A stretch of DNA of 64,000 nucleotides from Rhynchopus euleeides (lineage: Eukaryota > Euglenozoa > Diplonemea > Diplonemida > Diplonemidae): contig OY723248.1 in NCBI GenBank assembly GCA_963210315.1, positions 2,000,727-2,064,726 of the forward strand, given 5' to 3'. Shown in pieces: positions 41,457-52,583 of the stretch (position 1 is its first letter; each line of letters begins with the position of its first letter). Under the pieces are notes generated by a model that was not told where the DNA came from, did no database searches, and saw only the letters and a program-made list of their open reading frames with translations. Made by a program: the position numbers and the translations under genes.

Positions 41457-44378
41457 GACACGGTGGGATCTTGTAAATTTTACATGTATAACTACAAGTA
41501 TATACATGTATTATACATGTATAATACTTGCATGTCAACTATTATACATGTATAATACATGTATATGCCTGAAATATACATGTAAAATACATGTACCGTC
41601 ACTCAAGTAATGTTGGTGGGGTAATAACCCACCAACTTCTTCCAGAACCCCCAAATCCACCAAATTAGTACCCCACCAACATATTTACCCCACCAACAAA
41701 TCTACCCCACCAATTTATTACCCCAATGCGCATCGCTGACTACCGTTTTCGTGGCGAACGCCTAAGGGGCCCGGCTGATGGCTACGTTTTCCAGAAAATG
41801 CATACGGCGTACGCGTGGGCGTGCGGCGCCTGCAAACGGCAGTCTATGTAGTACAAGAGACGGCCATGTCCGCACACCAAATCGGTCGTCAACCTCAGCA
41901 GCCTTCGAGCCTTCGAGTAGGTAATCGTACCTGTTGCACTTGTGCGCGAAGGAACCGTCTGTGAAAGGCAAGAGCAAAGGCCAGGGCTCAGCCTACTGGG
42001 TGGCCTACTGTGTGCTGAGAGACCTGGAATACCAGCCGTACGCAATTTCTGCGTACGCGTACGCAGCGCGGTTTCAGAAAGTGCGGACGGCGTACGCACA
42101 TGCGTACGCGCAGTCGGGGTGGGTGGGCAGGGGGCTCCAAATCCCAGGTGCCAGAAAAAATCGCCAAGTACAATGCGCCCCAGGGGTAATTATGTTGGTG
42201 GGGTAATAACCCACCAACTTTTTTCAGAGCCCCAAATCCACCAAATTAGTACCCCACCAACATATTTACCCCACCAATATATTAAACCCCCCTCACACCT
42301 ATTGTTTACCTACAGCTATTGTTTACATAAAATTATTTACATGTATTGTTTACATACGATTATTATTTACATGTAATTATTTTTTTTTGGTTTTTCGAAA
42401 ATTTTTTGAAGGTGTTCTAAAGGGCCAGACTTGGTACCTCGGTCACCAAAGTGACCCCACCACGATCCGCATGGATTCCAAACAATGCAATGGAGGATGT
42501 ATAACGAACTGTAAATTCTGTAAAATTTTGTAAAAAATGGGGGGATTTTTTTGGAAAAATGGCCAAAAAAAGAGTGTGGGGAGTTGGGTCCAGTTTAGCA
42601 AAGTCCGTGTATTTGGACGCGGCCCCTCAGATAAGGAAGCCGCGTCTCAGGTGCGATATGGGGTGTTGGAGAATTTCAGGGTTCGGCCCGAAATTCCCGT
42701 TCGAACCGCTATCCCAGGTCCGACTCAAAACTGTGCTGGGCTCTCGGAGACGGGAGCCCGAAAGCGGGAAGACCAAGCCAATTGTTTTTCCGTGCGAGGA
42801 TCACTCCTCGACACTGTGTGGAAGCCCTGCAGGGCACATCCATGAGACGCATCACAACAGAAGGGACAGAAGAACATGAGGCCACGAGGAAGCTGGCCGT
42901 GTATCGCAAAGTTTTCGACAACGTAGCATGCCCGAGAGGAACGTTCTTCCCGTTCCCATTCAGGGTACGGTACACCTGAGGACAGCAAAAGACGGTCACC
43001 TTGCAGGCGGGGCAACGCCTGCATGAACGCAGATAAAATTGCAGCATACGTTCCCTGCATCAGGAGCCGGTTGTCAAGCCTCCCGTGTTGCAGTTGTAGG
43101 GCTCCGAATAACACCCAGTTTCATTGGACCGTAACGAGGATCTTGGCATCGACGAGCCACAGACTGTGACACTTTACAGTCGGAATCGCGTCCGACACCT
43201 GGTAGGCATTGCCATGCCGATGGAAGGCCCCCCCAGCCCATGGGGGGCCCGGGGTCTCAGACGGTGGGAGGCACTCCAGAGTGGCGTGTGGCGTCCGACC
43301 GGCGCGGACTGCGCTACAACACCGCAACCGAGGGCACCTGCAACTACATTTGGATGCGGGACACGGCATCTTCTGAGATGCTCGGCGGGGAGAGGGGGTC
43401 TCTCTGTACCTCCTAGGGAAAGCGGACAGAACGAGGTAGGCACTCGGAGATGGAGCCGAGAGGGGCGGACGGGGGTTCTTTCAGGCAGCGCCGCAACAGC
43501 GAGAAGAACACGTGCAACCCCAGAACATGAGGCGCCGTGACGGAGCAACAGGAGAAAACCATAAAAACAGGGCGTCCGGACGACAGACAGGCACGGGACT
43601 GGAAACGCAAACAAACAGACAGCCGAAAAGAAGTCGAAGTGAAACGGTTGTACAAAGGTCTCGGCTTTACCGACGTCCTTCGTACAGAGTGAAACGACGA
43701 CGCCGCCGAAGGCGGCCAATCCGCCGGCGGAAAAATTTTTGGGGTGTTTTTGGGTGAAAATCCGGGCAACCCGGGCCCTTTGGGACCACATAGGCCAGGA
43801 AAGGCCAAAATTTTCGACTTTTTTCGGAAATTTTCCGATTTTTCACAGTGTGGCAGTCCGCAGACACAGATTTTCGGGTCAGAAAAAAAAAAATTTTTCG
43901 ACCCAAAAATTTCGGATTTTTTTCCGGAGGGTGTATGGTGACCATCCCGGAAATCCGAAAAAAACCTGATTTTTCCTGATTTTCGGATTTTTCTCGAAAT
44001 TCGCCCTTGTGTCAACCAGTGGCAAATTTTTCGGAAAATCGGGAAAAAACAGGAAAATCCGGAAAATCATACACCCTCCAATGGAGAGTTTTTTTTTGTC
44101 GGCAGCCAACTGCCTCCCGGCCCCCCTCGGCCAAGTGGCTTGTTTTCCTTAGAGCATTGTTGCTCAGAGCCCGTAGAACTGCCAACACTATCGACACATG
44201 TCACTGAACACGGCGGAATGGGACCTTCGCTGCATGAGGCGCAGGCACTGGAATCCAATGTCACCCCCCCCAGGCGGCCCTGGAGGGGTGTGACCTACAC
44301 TAACTACCACCCCGTGGCTATGTCACCTAATAGCTATTTATTACCGGTAATAATAAAGTACTTTATGGATTGAGGGTA

Positions 44379-44501
44379 ATTACGTCCCCGAAGCAAGGTC
44401 CGAGGGTGTTTTGTTCCCCGAGGGAAGGCCCGAGGGCGAAGCCCGAGGGCCTTCCCGAGGGGAACAAAAACACCCGAGTACCTTGCTGAGGGGACGTAAT
44501 T
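44379..44501. repeat. 123-bp foldback hairpin
   Basis: Nearly perfect inverted repeat starting AATTACGTCCCC, with a CGAGGGCGAAGCCCGAGGG centre. Probably a small foldback MITE; a stem of about 55 bp could form. Mirrored in H2 at about 49633-49755. Confidence 0.8.
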
Positions 44502-44646
44502 TCCCGAAATCCAGAAAGTACTCAATTAGGACCGGTTATATGGTAGTTTGTTAACGGTCCTGAAACCATTATAATCGGTTACCTGCAGAAAGCCTCCGTA
44601 GTACCAGAGCCACAACCTCCACAGATCACGCAACATCACACACATC

Positions 44647-45687
44647 ATGCCCCGCGCCGCCGATCATGACAGCGACAGCAGCAGCAGCACATCAAGTGAC
44701 GGTGACCTCATGCCAGTCCGCAGCAGGAAGGCATACACCGATCGACTGACTGACTTCGAGGCGTACGTCGCTGAGGAGGCTCCCCGGGTTCGTTCCATGA
44801 AGACAATCTACTCCGAGAAGCACATCAAGGGCTATCTCAAGGCCAAGCTGCAGGGGGGTTCTGCCGCATCGTCAATCTGGAACTACTACTCCATCATCAA
44901 CTTCAAGGTCAAGATTGTCCACGGGAACATGATCAAGACAAAGATGCCACGCCTCCACCAGTACGTGAAGAATCAAACAAAGGGCTACACCACCAAACAA
45001 GCCAAAACCTTCTCTTTTCAAGAACTGCAGGACTACATGGACAAGGGCACCGGGTCGCTGGCGAGCAAGCAGGATCGTGCGCTTGTGGTGCTGGCCTTCT
45101 TCGGTGGGATGCGCTGCGTTGAACTCCGCAACCTGTCGATCGAAAACATCACCGTCCAAGATGAGCAGATCAGCGTGAAGTTCTACGGTGCAAAGCAGGG
45201 AAGCGTCGCGATTGAACGGTCGTTTGTGGTCCCCAAGATGCTGAACGAAGAAGCTGTGTTCTACGACGTCCTCAAGGCCCATCTGGCCCACCTCTCTCTG
45301 TCGGACCTCGTGACGGGGCCTGTCGCAAGACGCATCAACAAGGCCGGCAGCGCGTTCCTCGCTTCGCCCATCGGGCGAAACCAATTCTACGGGCTGCCAC
45401 GGAAGATTGCGCTGTGCCTGGAAAAGGACCCGGAGGGATACACCGGGCACAGCATGAGACGCTCCGCCGCGCTGGCAGCGGCCAATGGCGGCGCGTCCAC
45501 CATGGATCTCCGCAGGCATTTCGGCTGGCGCGGAGAATCGACGCCGCAGCTCTACCTTGATGCATCCACGACACACCAGCGGAACGTCGCGCACATGATG
45601 TCAAGCCAGCCTGCACAGGGGACGACGACGGGAGCGCCAAGCCAGAGCAGGGTGACTGTGGATCTGAACGTCAACCTGCCGAGGTGA
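44647..45687 (+). CDS. Tyrosine recombinase (Crypton/DIRS-like), H1 copy
   Basis: 346 residues, no introns. The catalytic set of tyrosine recombinases is complete: Arg156 in FGGMRCVELRNLS, a Lys near 184 in the following beta hairpin, His268 and Arg271 in GHSMRRS, Trp294 in RHFGWRGES, and Tyr303 nine residues later in QLYLD. The N-terminal part is an acidic/serine tail followed by a helical SAM-like DNA-binding region (SIWNYYSIINFKVKIV). The enzyme cuts and rejoins DNA through a covalent phosphotyrosine and would act in the nucleus at repeated sites. Close relatives are recombinases of eukaryotic YR elements (Cryptons, DIRS). No reverse transcriptase is present, so this is not a DIRS element. 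The frame is intact and identical to the copy at 48447-49487. Confidence 0.9.
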   Translation: MPRAADHDSDSSSSTSSDGDLMPVRSRKAYTDRLTDFEAYVAEEAPRVRSMKTIYSEKHIKGYLKAKLQGGSAASSIWNYYSIINFKVKIVHGNMIKTKMPRLHQYVKNQTKGYTTKQAKTFSFQELQDYMDKGTGSLASKQDRALVVLAFFGGMRCVELRNLSIENITVQDEQISVKFYGAKQGSVAIERSFVVPKMLNEEAVFYDVLKAHLAHLSLSDLVTGPVARRINKAGSAFLASPIGRNQFYGLPRKIALCLEKDPEGYTGHSMRRSAALAAANGGASTMDLRRHFGWRGESTPQLYLDASTTHQRNVAHMMSSQPAQGTTTGAPSQSRVTVDLNVNLPR

Positions 45688-46118
45688 TGCCCTCTAGCCC
45701 CTGTGAAGTGTTGTAGCGAGTAGGAGCAATGTGGATCAAGCAAACTGGCCAGGACCTCGCCCCCACACCGCCCCTGCCCCCAGCCGCTTTTTCCAGGAAA
45801 TAAAGATTTCCATTATTGCCCTCAATATTGCGGTAATAAGAAAGCTGAGTGTAAATAATGGATGAAGTCACTAAACCCAGGCTATATTCCTGTGACTGCT
45901 TTATTTCCTAGTTTTGATAAAAACTTTTTAATTACCGAATGGTCAATAATATCGCCTTTAAGTCTCGTAAAGTGGTTTATTATTACCTCTTGGCTTATGG
46001 ACTTTCTGCAGGAAACCGGTAATAATGGTTTCAGGACCGGTAATAAAAAAGGTGTGTTTATGTCACCCCCTCCCGATTTTTGCACCTGTGGGGTGACATA
46101 TACACGGGGGGGGTGGTA

Positions 46119-46793
46119 CAGGGGTGGAGCTTGGGGGTTTTTTCGGGTCAGCTGACCTGATTTTCTGCAGGCCCTCACAAAAAATCAGGTCAGGGGTAAA
46201 AAGAAAAAAAAATATAGATTTTCGGGAAACCGGAAAAGTTGGCTCCTCGCCTTGGGGTCTCAAGGTGACCAGGAGGCGTTTCGTGAGCAAAGTGACCCCA
46301 GCGACATGAGCACAGGCCTCAAACAGTCACAATAGAGGACAAATGAAGCTGCCCAACCCGTACCGTGCAACAGACGTTTACTACCGTGGCCTCCGGCGGC
46401 TGGGGGCTCCGCCCCCCAGACCCCCCTGTGGCATGTGCCTGTCTTGTACCCAAGCCCTTTACATCAGGGAATGGAGTACAGACCGGATATCCTCAGGAGG
46501 ACGCAGCCAACTCACACAGAATCCGTACGCCCGCAAGTCACAGATGTTCACTACCGTGGCCTCCGGCGGCTGGGGGCTCCGCCCCCCAGACCCCCCCTAT
46601 GGCATGTGTTTGTCTTGTAACCAAGTCCTTGCGCGTCCGGGGCTGCATATCAGTCCGGTACCCTCGCGGGAGGCTGGGCCCGAGCACTGATCTCTGAGAC
46701 GAACCGGGGGGGAACCCATTCAGTGAGAAAAAATTGGCTGACCCGATCTGACCCGATCCAGCCCGCAACCCCATATTTCAAGCTCCACCCCTG
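46119..46793. mobile_element. hAT-type MITE G, copy 2 (675 bp)
   Basis: Same CAGGGGTGGAGCTTG termini as G1, flanked by the 8-bp duplication GGGTGGTA. It differs from G1 by small indels, so it is an independent insertion, here within element H before H was copied. Confidence 0.95.
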
Positions 46794-46987
46794 GGGTGGT
46801 AGGTAAAGGTGCAAAAAAAAACGCATAAATACGTAAACAATATGTGTGTAAAAAATTATTTACATGTATTGTTTACATGGAATATTATTTACAGCTATTA
46901 TTTACATGCACATTTACTATTTACATAAAGCTAGGTAAACAATAGCTGTGACCCCCGTTTACCCCACCAACAAAACTTGAGTGACGG

Positions 46988-47175
46988 TATATCAAGTAAA
47001 AATACATGTATAATACTTGCATGTCAACTATTATACTTGTATTTTTACTTGATATACATGTATTTTACATGTATATTTCAGGCATTTACATGTATTTTAC
47101 ATGTATAATACTTGTCATGCAAGTATTATACATGTAAAATACTTGCATGACAAGTAAAATACTTGCATGCAAGTA
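46988..47175. repeat. B2 core segment between H1/I and H2
   Basis: Palindrome-rich B sequence (TACATGTA, ACTTGCATGCAAG modules) that separates the two inverted H copies and so forms the centre of the large apparent palindrome. Non-coding. Confidence 0.8.
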
Positions 47176-47340
47176 AACGGGGGTCACAGCTATTGTTTAC
47201 CTAGCTTTATGTAAATAGTAAATGTGCATGTAAATAATAGCTGTAAATAATATTCCATGTAAACAATACATGTAAATAATTTTTTACACACATATTGTTT
47301 ACGTATTTATGCGTTTTTTTTGCACCTTTACCTACCACCC

Positions 47341-48015
47341 CAGGGGTGGAGCTTGAAATATGGGGTTGCGGGCTGGATCGGGTCAGATCGGGTCAGCCAA
47401 TTTTTTCTCACTGAATGGGTTCCCCCCCGGTTCGTCTCAGAGATCAGTGCTCGGGCCCAGCCTCCCGCGAGGGTACCGGACTGATATGCAGCCCCGGACG
47501 CGCAAGGACTTGGTTACAAGACAAACACATGCCATAGGGGGGGTCTGGGGGGCGGAGCCCCCAGCCGCCGGAGGCCACGGTAGTGAACATCTGTGACTTG
47601 CGGGCGTACGGATTCTGTGTGAGTTGGCTGCGTCCTCCTGAGGATATCCGGTCTGTACTCCATTCCCTGATGTAAAGGGCTTGGGTACAAGACAGGCACA
47701 TGCCACAGGGGGGTCTGGGGGGCGGAGCCCCCAGCCGCCGGAGGCCACGGTAGTAAACGTCTGTTGCACGGTACGGGTTGGGCAGCTTCATTTGTCCTCT
47801 ATTGTGACTGTTTGAGGCCTGTGCTCATGTCGCTGGGGTCACTTTGCTCACGAAACGCCTCCTGGTCACCTTGAGACCCCAAGGCGAGGAGCCAACTTTT
47901 CCGGTTTCCCGAAAATCTATATTTTTTTTTCTTTTTACCCCTGACCTGATTTTTTGTGAGGGCCTGCAGAAAATCAGGTCAGCTGACCCGAAAAAACCCC
48001 CAAGCTCCACCCCTG
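47341..48015. mobile_element. hAT-type MITE G, copy 3 (675 bp), inside H2
   Basis: Mirror of G2 at the equivalent place in H2 with the same 8-bp flanks. It was carried along with H and is not a new insertion. Confidence 0.93.
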
Positions 48016-48035
48016 TACCACCCCCCCCGTGTATA

Positions 48036-49875
48036 TGTCACCCCACAGGTGCAAAAATCGGGAGGGGGTGACATAAACACACCTTTTTTATTACCGGTCC
48101 TGAAACCATTATTACCGGTTTCCTGCAGAAAGTCCATAAGCCAAGAGGTAATAATAAACCACTTTACGAGACTTAAAGGCGATATTATTGACCATTCGGT
48201 AATTAAAAAGTTTTTATCAAAACTAGGAAATAAAGCAGTCACAGGAATATAGCCTGGGTTTAGTGACTTCATCCATTATTTACACTCAGCTTTCTTATTA
48301 CCGCAATATTGAGGGCAATAATGGAAATCTTTATTTCCTGGAAAAAGCGGCTGGGGGCAGGGGCGGTGTGGGGGCGAGGTCCTGGCCAGTTTGCTTGATC
48401 CACATTGCTCCTACTCGCTACAACACTTCACAGGGGCTAGAGGGCATCACCTCGGCAGGTTGACGTTCAGATCCACAGTCACCCTGCTCTGGCTTGGCGC
48501 TCCCGTCGTCGTCCCCTGTGCAGGCTGGCTTGACATCATGTGCGCGACGTTCCGCTGGTGTGTCGTGGATGCATCAAGGTAGAGCTGCGGCGTCGATTCT
48601 CCGCGCCAGCCGAAATGCCTGCGGAGATCCATGGTGGACGCGCCGCCATTGGCCGCTGCCAGCGCGGCGGAGCGTCTCATGCTGTGCCCGGTGTATCCCT
48701 CCGGGTCCTTTTCCAGGCACAGCGCAATCTTCCGTGGCAGCCCGTAGAATTGGTTTCGCCCGATGGGCGAAGCGAGGAACGCGCTGCCGGCCTTGTTGAT
48801 GCGTCTTGCGACAGGCCCCGTCACGAGGTCCGACAGAGAGAGGTGGGCCAGATGGGCCTTGAGGACGTCGTAGAACACAGCTTCTTCGTTCAGCATCTTG
48901 GGGACCACAAACGACCGTTCAATCGCGACGCTTCCCTGCTTTGCACCGTAGAACTTCACGCTGATCTGCTCATCTTGGACGGTGATGTTTTCGATCGACA
49001 GGTTGCGGAGTTCAACGCAGCGCATCCCACCGAAGAAGGCCAGCACCACAAGCGCACGATCCTGCTTGCTCGCCAGCGACCCGGTGCCCTTGTCCATGTA
49101 GTCCTGCAGTTCTTGAAAAGAGAAGGTTTTGGCTTGTTTGGTGGTGTAGCCCTTTGTTTGATTCTTCACGTACTGGTGGAGGCGTGGCATCTTTGTCTTG
49201 ATCATGTTCCCGTGGACAATCTTGACCTTGAAGTTGATGATGGAGTAGTAGTTCCAGATTGACGATGCGGCAGAACCCCCCTGCAGCTTGGCCTTGAGAT
49301 AGCCCTTGATGTGCTTCTCGGAGTAGATTGTCTTCATGGAACGAACCCGGGGAGCCTCCTCAGCGACGTACGCCTCGAAGTCAGTCAGTCGATCGGTGTA
49401 TGCCTTCCTGCTGCGGACTGGCATGAGGTCACCGTCACTTGATGTGCTGCTGCTGCTGTCGCTGTCATGATCGGCGGCGCGGGGCATGATGTGTGTGATG
49501 TTGCGTGATCTGTGGAGGTTGTGGCTCTGGTACTACGGAGGCTTTCTGCAGGTAACCGATTATAATGGTTTCAGGACCGTTAACAAACTACCATATAACC
49601 GGTCCTAATTGAGTACTTTCTGGATTTCGGGAAATTACGTCCCCTCAGCAAGGTACTCGGGTGTTTTTGTTCCCCTCGGGAAGGCCCTCGGGCTTCGCCC
49701 TCGGGCCTTCCCTCGGGGAACAAAACACCCTCGGACCTTGCTTCGGGGACGTAATTACCCTCAATCCATAAAGTACTTTATTATTACCGGTAATAAATAG
49801 CTATTAGGTGACATAGCCACGGGGTGGTAGTTAGTGTAGGTCACACCCCTCCAGGGCCGCCTGGGGGGGGTGACA
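48036..49875 (-). mobile_element. Recombinase module Y inside H2
   Basis: Mirror of the module at 44259-46098, with the same TGTCACCCC ends, foldback and TTATTACCGGT repeats. Confidence 0.55.
48447..49487 (-). CDS. Tyrosine recombinase (Crypton/DIRS-like), H2 copy
   Basis: Encodes the same 346 residues as the H1 copy, including Arg156, His268, Arg271, Trp294 and Tyr303. Its identity with the other copy suggests very recent transposition or ongoing gene conversion across the palindrome. Confidence 0.9.
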   Translation of the reverse strand: MPRAADHDSDSSSSTSSDGDLMPVRSRKAYTDRLTDFEAYVAEEAPRVRSMKTIYSEKHIKGYLKAKLQGGSAASSIWNYYSIINFKVKIVHGNMIKTKMPRLHQYVKNQTKGYTTKQAKTFSFQELQDYMDKGTGSLASKQDRALVVLAFFGGMRCVELRNLSIENITVQDEQISVKFYGAKQGSVAIERSFVVPKMLNEEAVFYDVLKAHLAHLSLSDLVTGPVARRINKAGSAFLASPIGRNQFYGLPRKIALCLEKDPEGYTGHSMRRSAALAAANGGASTMDLRRHFGWRGESTPQLYLDASTTHQRNVAHMMSSQPAQGTTTGAPSQSRVTVDLNVNLPR

Positions 49876-51937
49876 TTGGATTCCAGTGCCTGCGCCTCAT
49901 GCAGCGAAGGTCCCATTCCGCCGTGTTCAGTGACATGTGTCGATAGTGTTGGCAGTTCTACGGGCTCTGAGCAACAATGCTCTAAGGAAAACAAGCCACT
50001 TGGCCGAGGGGGGCCGGGAGGCAGTTGGCTGCCGACAAAAAAAAACTCTCCATTGGAGGGTGTATGATTTTCCGGATTTTCCTGTTTTTTCCCGATTTTC
50101 CGAAAAATTTGCCACTGGTTGACACAAGGGCGAATTTCGAGAAAAATCCGAAAATCAGGAAAAATCAGGTTTTTTTCGGATTTCCGGGATGGTCACCATA
50201 CACCCTCCGGAAAAAAATCCGAAATTTTTGGGTCGAAAAATTTTTTTTTTTCTGACCCGAAAATCTGTGTCTGCGGACTGCCACACTGTGAAAAATCGGA
50301 AAATTTCCGAAAAAAGTCGAAAATTTTGGCCTTTCCTGGCCTATGTGGTCCCAAAGGGCCCGGGTTGCCCGGATTTTCACCCAAAAACACCCCAAAAATT
50401 TTTCCGCCGGCGGATTGGCCGCCTTCGGCGGCGTCGTCGTTTCACTCTGTACGAAGGACGTCGGTAAAGCCGAGACCTTTGTACAACCGTTTCACTTCGA
50501 CTTCTTTTCGGCTGTCTGTTTGTTTGCGTTTCCAGTCCCGTGCCTGTCTGTCGTCCGGACGCCCTGTTTTTATGGTTTTCTCCTGTTGCTCCGTCACGGC
50601 GCCTCATGTTCTGGGGTTGCACGTGTTCTTCTCGCTGTTGCGGCGCTGCCTGAAAGAACCCCCGTCCGCCCCTCTCGGCTCCATCTCCGAGTGCCTACCT
50701 CGTTCTGTCCGCTTTCCCTAGGAGGTACAGAGAGACCCCCTCTCCCCGCCGAGCATCTCAGAAGATGCCGTGTCCCGCATCCAAATGTAGTTGCAGGTGC
50801 CCTCGGTTGCGGTGTTGTAGCGCAGTCCGCGCCGGTCGGACGCCACACGCCACTCTGGAGTGCCTCCCACCGTCTGAGACCCCGGGCCCCCCATGGGCTG
50901 GGGGGGCCTTCCATCGGCATGGCAATGCCTACCAGGTGTCGGACGCGATTCCGACTGTAAAGTGTCACAGTCTGTGGCTCGTCGATGCCAAGATCCTCGT
51001 TACGGTCCAATGAAACTGGGTGTTATTCGGAGCCCTACAACTGCAACACGGGAGGCTTGACAACCGGCTCCTGATGCAGGGAACGTATGCTGCAATTTTA
51101 TCTGCGTTCATGCAGGCGTTGCCCCGCCTGCAAGGTGACCGTCTTTTGCTGTCCTCAGGTGTACCGTACCCTGAATGGGAACGGGAAGAACGTTCCTCTC
51201 GGGCATGCTACGTTGTCGAAAACTTTGCGATACACGGCCAGCTTCCTCGTGGCCTCATGTTCTTCTGTCCCTTCTGTTGTGATGCGTCTCATGGATGTGC
51301 CCTGCAGGGCTTCCACACAGTGTCGAGGAGTGATCCTCGCACGGAAAAACAATTGGCTTGGTCTTCCCGCTTTCGGGCTCCCGTCTCCGAGAGCCCAGCA
51401 CAGTTTTGAGTCGGACCTGGGATAGCGGTTCGAACGGGAATTTCGGGCCGAACCCTGAAATTCTCCAACACCCCATATCGCACCTGAGACGCGGCTTCCT
51501 TATCTGAGGGGCCGCGTCCAAATACACGGACTTTGCTAAACTGGACCCAACTCCCCACACTCTTTTTTTGGCCATTTTTCCAAAAAAATCCCCCCATTTT
51601 TTACAAAATTTTACAGAATTTACAGTTCGTTATACATCCTCCATTGCATTGTTTGGAATCCATGCACGGTGGACTCCAGCGGGGGTAGGGTAACCCTTTT
51701 CGGGAGTCTCAACTAGGGGGAGTCCAACTCCCGCTAGCGGGAGTATAGACTCCCGCTAGCGGGAGTCTATACTCCCGCTAGGGGGAGTCTGACTCCCCCT
51801 AGCGGGAGTCTTTTCACCTATTTTCACTCATTTTTCCCATGATACCTATGCAATGTGGCACTCGTCACTGAAGTACAGCCACACCAAACGAAACGGACGT
51901 TTCCACCCATCCCAGCTCGCAGACCTGATTCACAAAA

Positions 51938-52318
51938 ATGGGGAAGACGACAACGAAGCCGGCAGCGAAGCCGGCGGCAAAGTCGATTAAGAAGAAGAAG
52001 AGCGCAGAGAGTCCCGAGGCTGCGGAGGCGACGAACATTGTGCATGATTTTTGCACGGCCTTCCCTGTTAAAAAAGGGGGCAGTGTGCTGACACTGGGAT
52101 CCATTAGAAGGCTCCTAGCAACGGTGTTGAGCAAGGAGCTCCACCAGCACAGCACCCAGGTGGCCAACGCAATCATCGCCATGTCTTCCCTGACATGGAT
52201 AAGTTCGCTGTCAGGGAAGTCGCAACGATGCGGAAGGAGGGCGCTCTCCGTCATATACAAGGTGGAGGCGAAGTATGGCAAGGTGCAGGATACAAACGTG
52301 TCGTCGGGGGCAGCCTGA
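51938..52318 (+). CDS. Lysine-rich ORF in element D2, unknown
   Basis: Encodes the same 126 residues as the D1 copy. Lysine/alanine tail, then helical part. No recognised family. Confidence 0.4.
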   Translation: MGKTTTKPAAKPAAKSIKKKKSAESPEAAEATNIVHDFCTAFPVKKGGSVLTLGSIRRLLATVLSKELHQHSTQVANAIIAMSSLTWISSLSGKSQRCGRRALSVIYKVEAKYGKVQDTNVSSGAA

Positions 52319-52583
52319 AGCCGCGAATGATCGCGACACGGGCGAACGGCTTGGCACCGTGGGTCTGGATAGATGCTGGAGTTCGGCCGGGTGAAACCGG
52401 AAGTCGCAGCAAAATTTGCCCCCCCAGATTTCTTCCTCAAACCCACCCGTGGGCTGATCCGGCCTTGCACGGTGGACTCCAGCGGGGGTAGGGTACCACT
52501 ACCGGGTTTAACCCTTTTCGGGAGTCTCAACTAGGGGGAGTCCAACTCCCGCTAGCGGGAGTATAGATCAGCAGTGGGCAACA

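Larger units (their letters stand above)
44259..46098 (+). mobile_element. Recombinase module Y inside H1
   Basis: Bounded by inverted TGTCACCCC ends. Inside lies another inverted pair at about 44551-44598 and 45998-46048 carrying CCTGAAACCATTAT and TTATTACCGGT repeats. TTATTACCGGTAATAA is also present at about 44339. A foldback (44379-44501) lies in its left part. No clear target duplication is visible, so it may be an integrated recombinase element or simply the inner part of H. Confidence 0.55.
42285..46959 (+). mobile_element. Element H, copy 1 (H1), 4675 bp, TA duplication
   Basis: Inverted ends AA-CCCCCC-TCACA and TGTGA-CCCCCG-TT, followed inward by CTATTGTTTACC tracts; TA on both sides. 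Between 42400 and 44258 no convincing gene is found; overlapping frames on both strands lack coding character. At 44259-46098 a TIR-bounded module holds a tyrosine recombinase gene, and hAT MITE G2 sits at 46119-46793. H2 is the same element in reverse, nearly identical. Confidence 0.88.
41596..46987. mobile_element. Element I, interrupted by H1
   Basis: Termini CCGTCACTCAAGT / ACTTGAGTGACGG with TA on both sides; the site is uninterrupted in B1 (TACATGTATATCAAG). The core is about 715 bp without H1. Two direct copies of a hairpin-rich segment (TTGGTGGGGTAATAACCC, then ACCCCACCAACATATTTACC) lie at 41612-41705 and 42190-42280. Between them are many CGTACGC palindromes. The termini and TA site resemble A and L, so these three may form one group of TA-targeting MITEs. 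Confidence 0.85.

Noticed and set aside
42709..43114. Cys-rich minus-strand frames (MLFGALQLQ..., MLQFYLRSC...) in H1
   Set aside because: They overlap in two frames with no supporting splice sites. A multi-exon gene cannot be excluded, but it cannot be supported.
43174..44015. Minus-strand frames of about 200 codons in H1 (mirrored at 50119-50960)
   Set aside because: They overlap each other in different frames, are low complexity (FFFS, RKIRKSGKI) and match nothing known.
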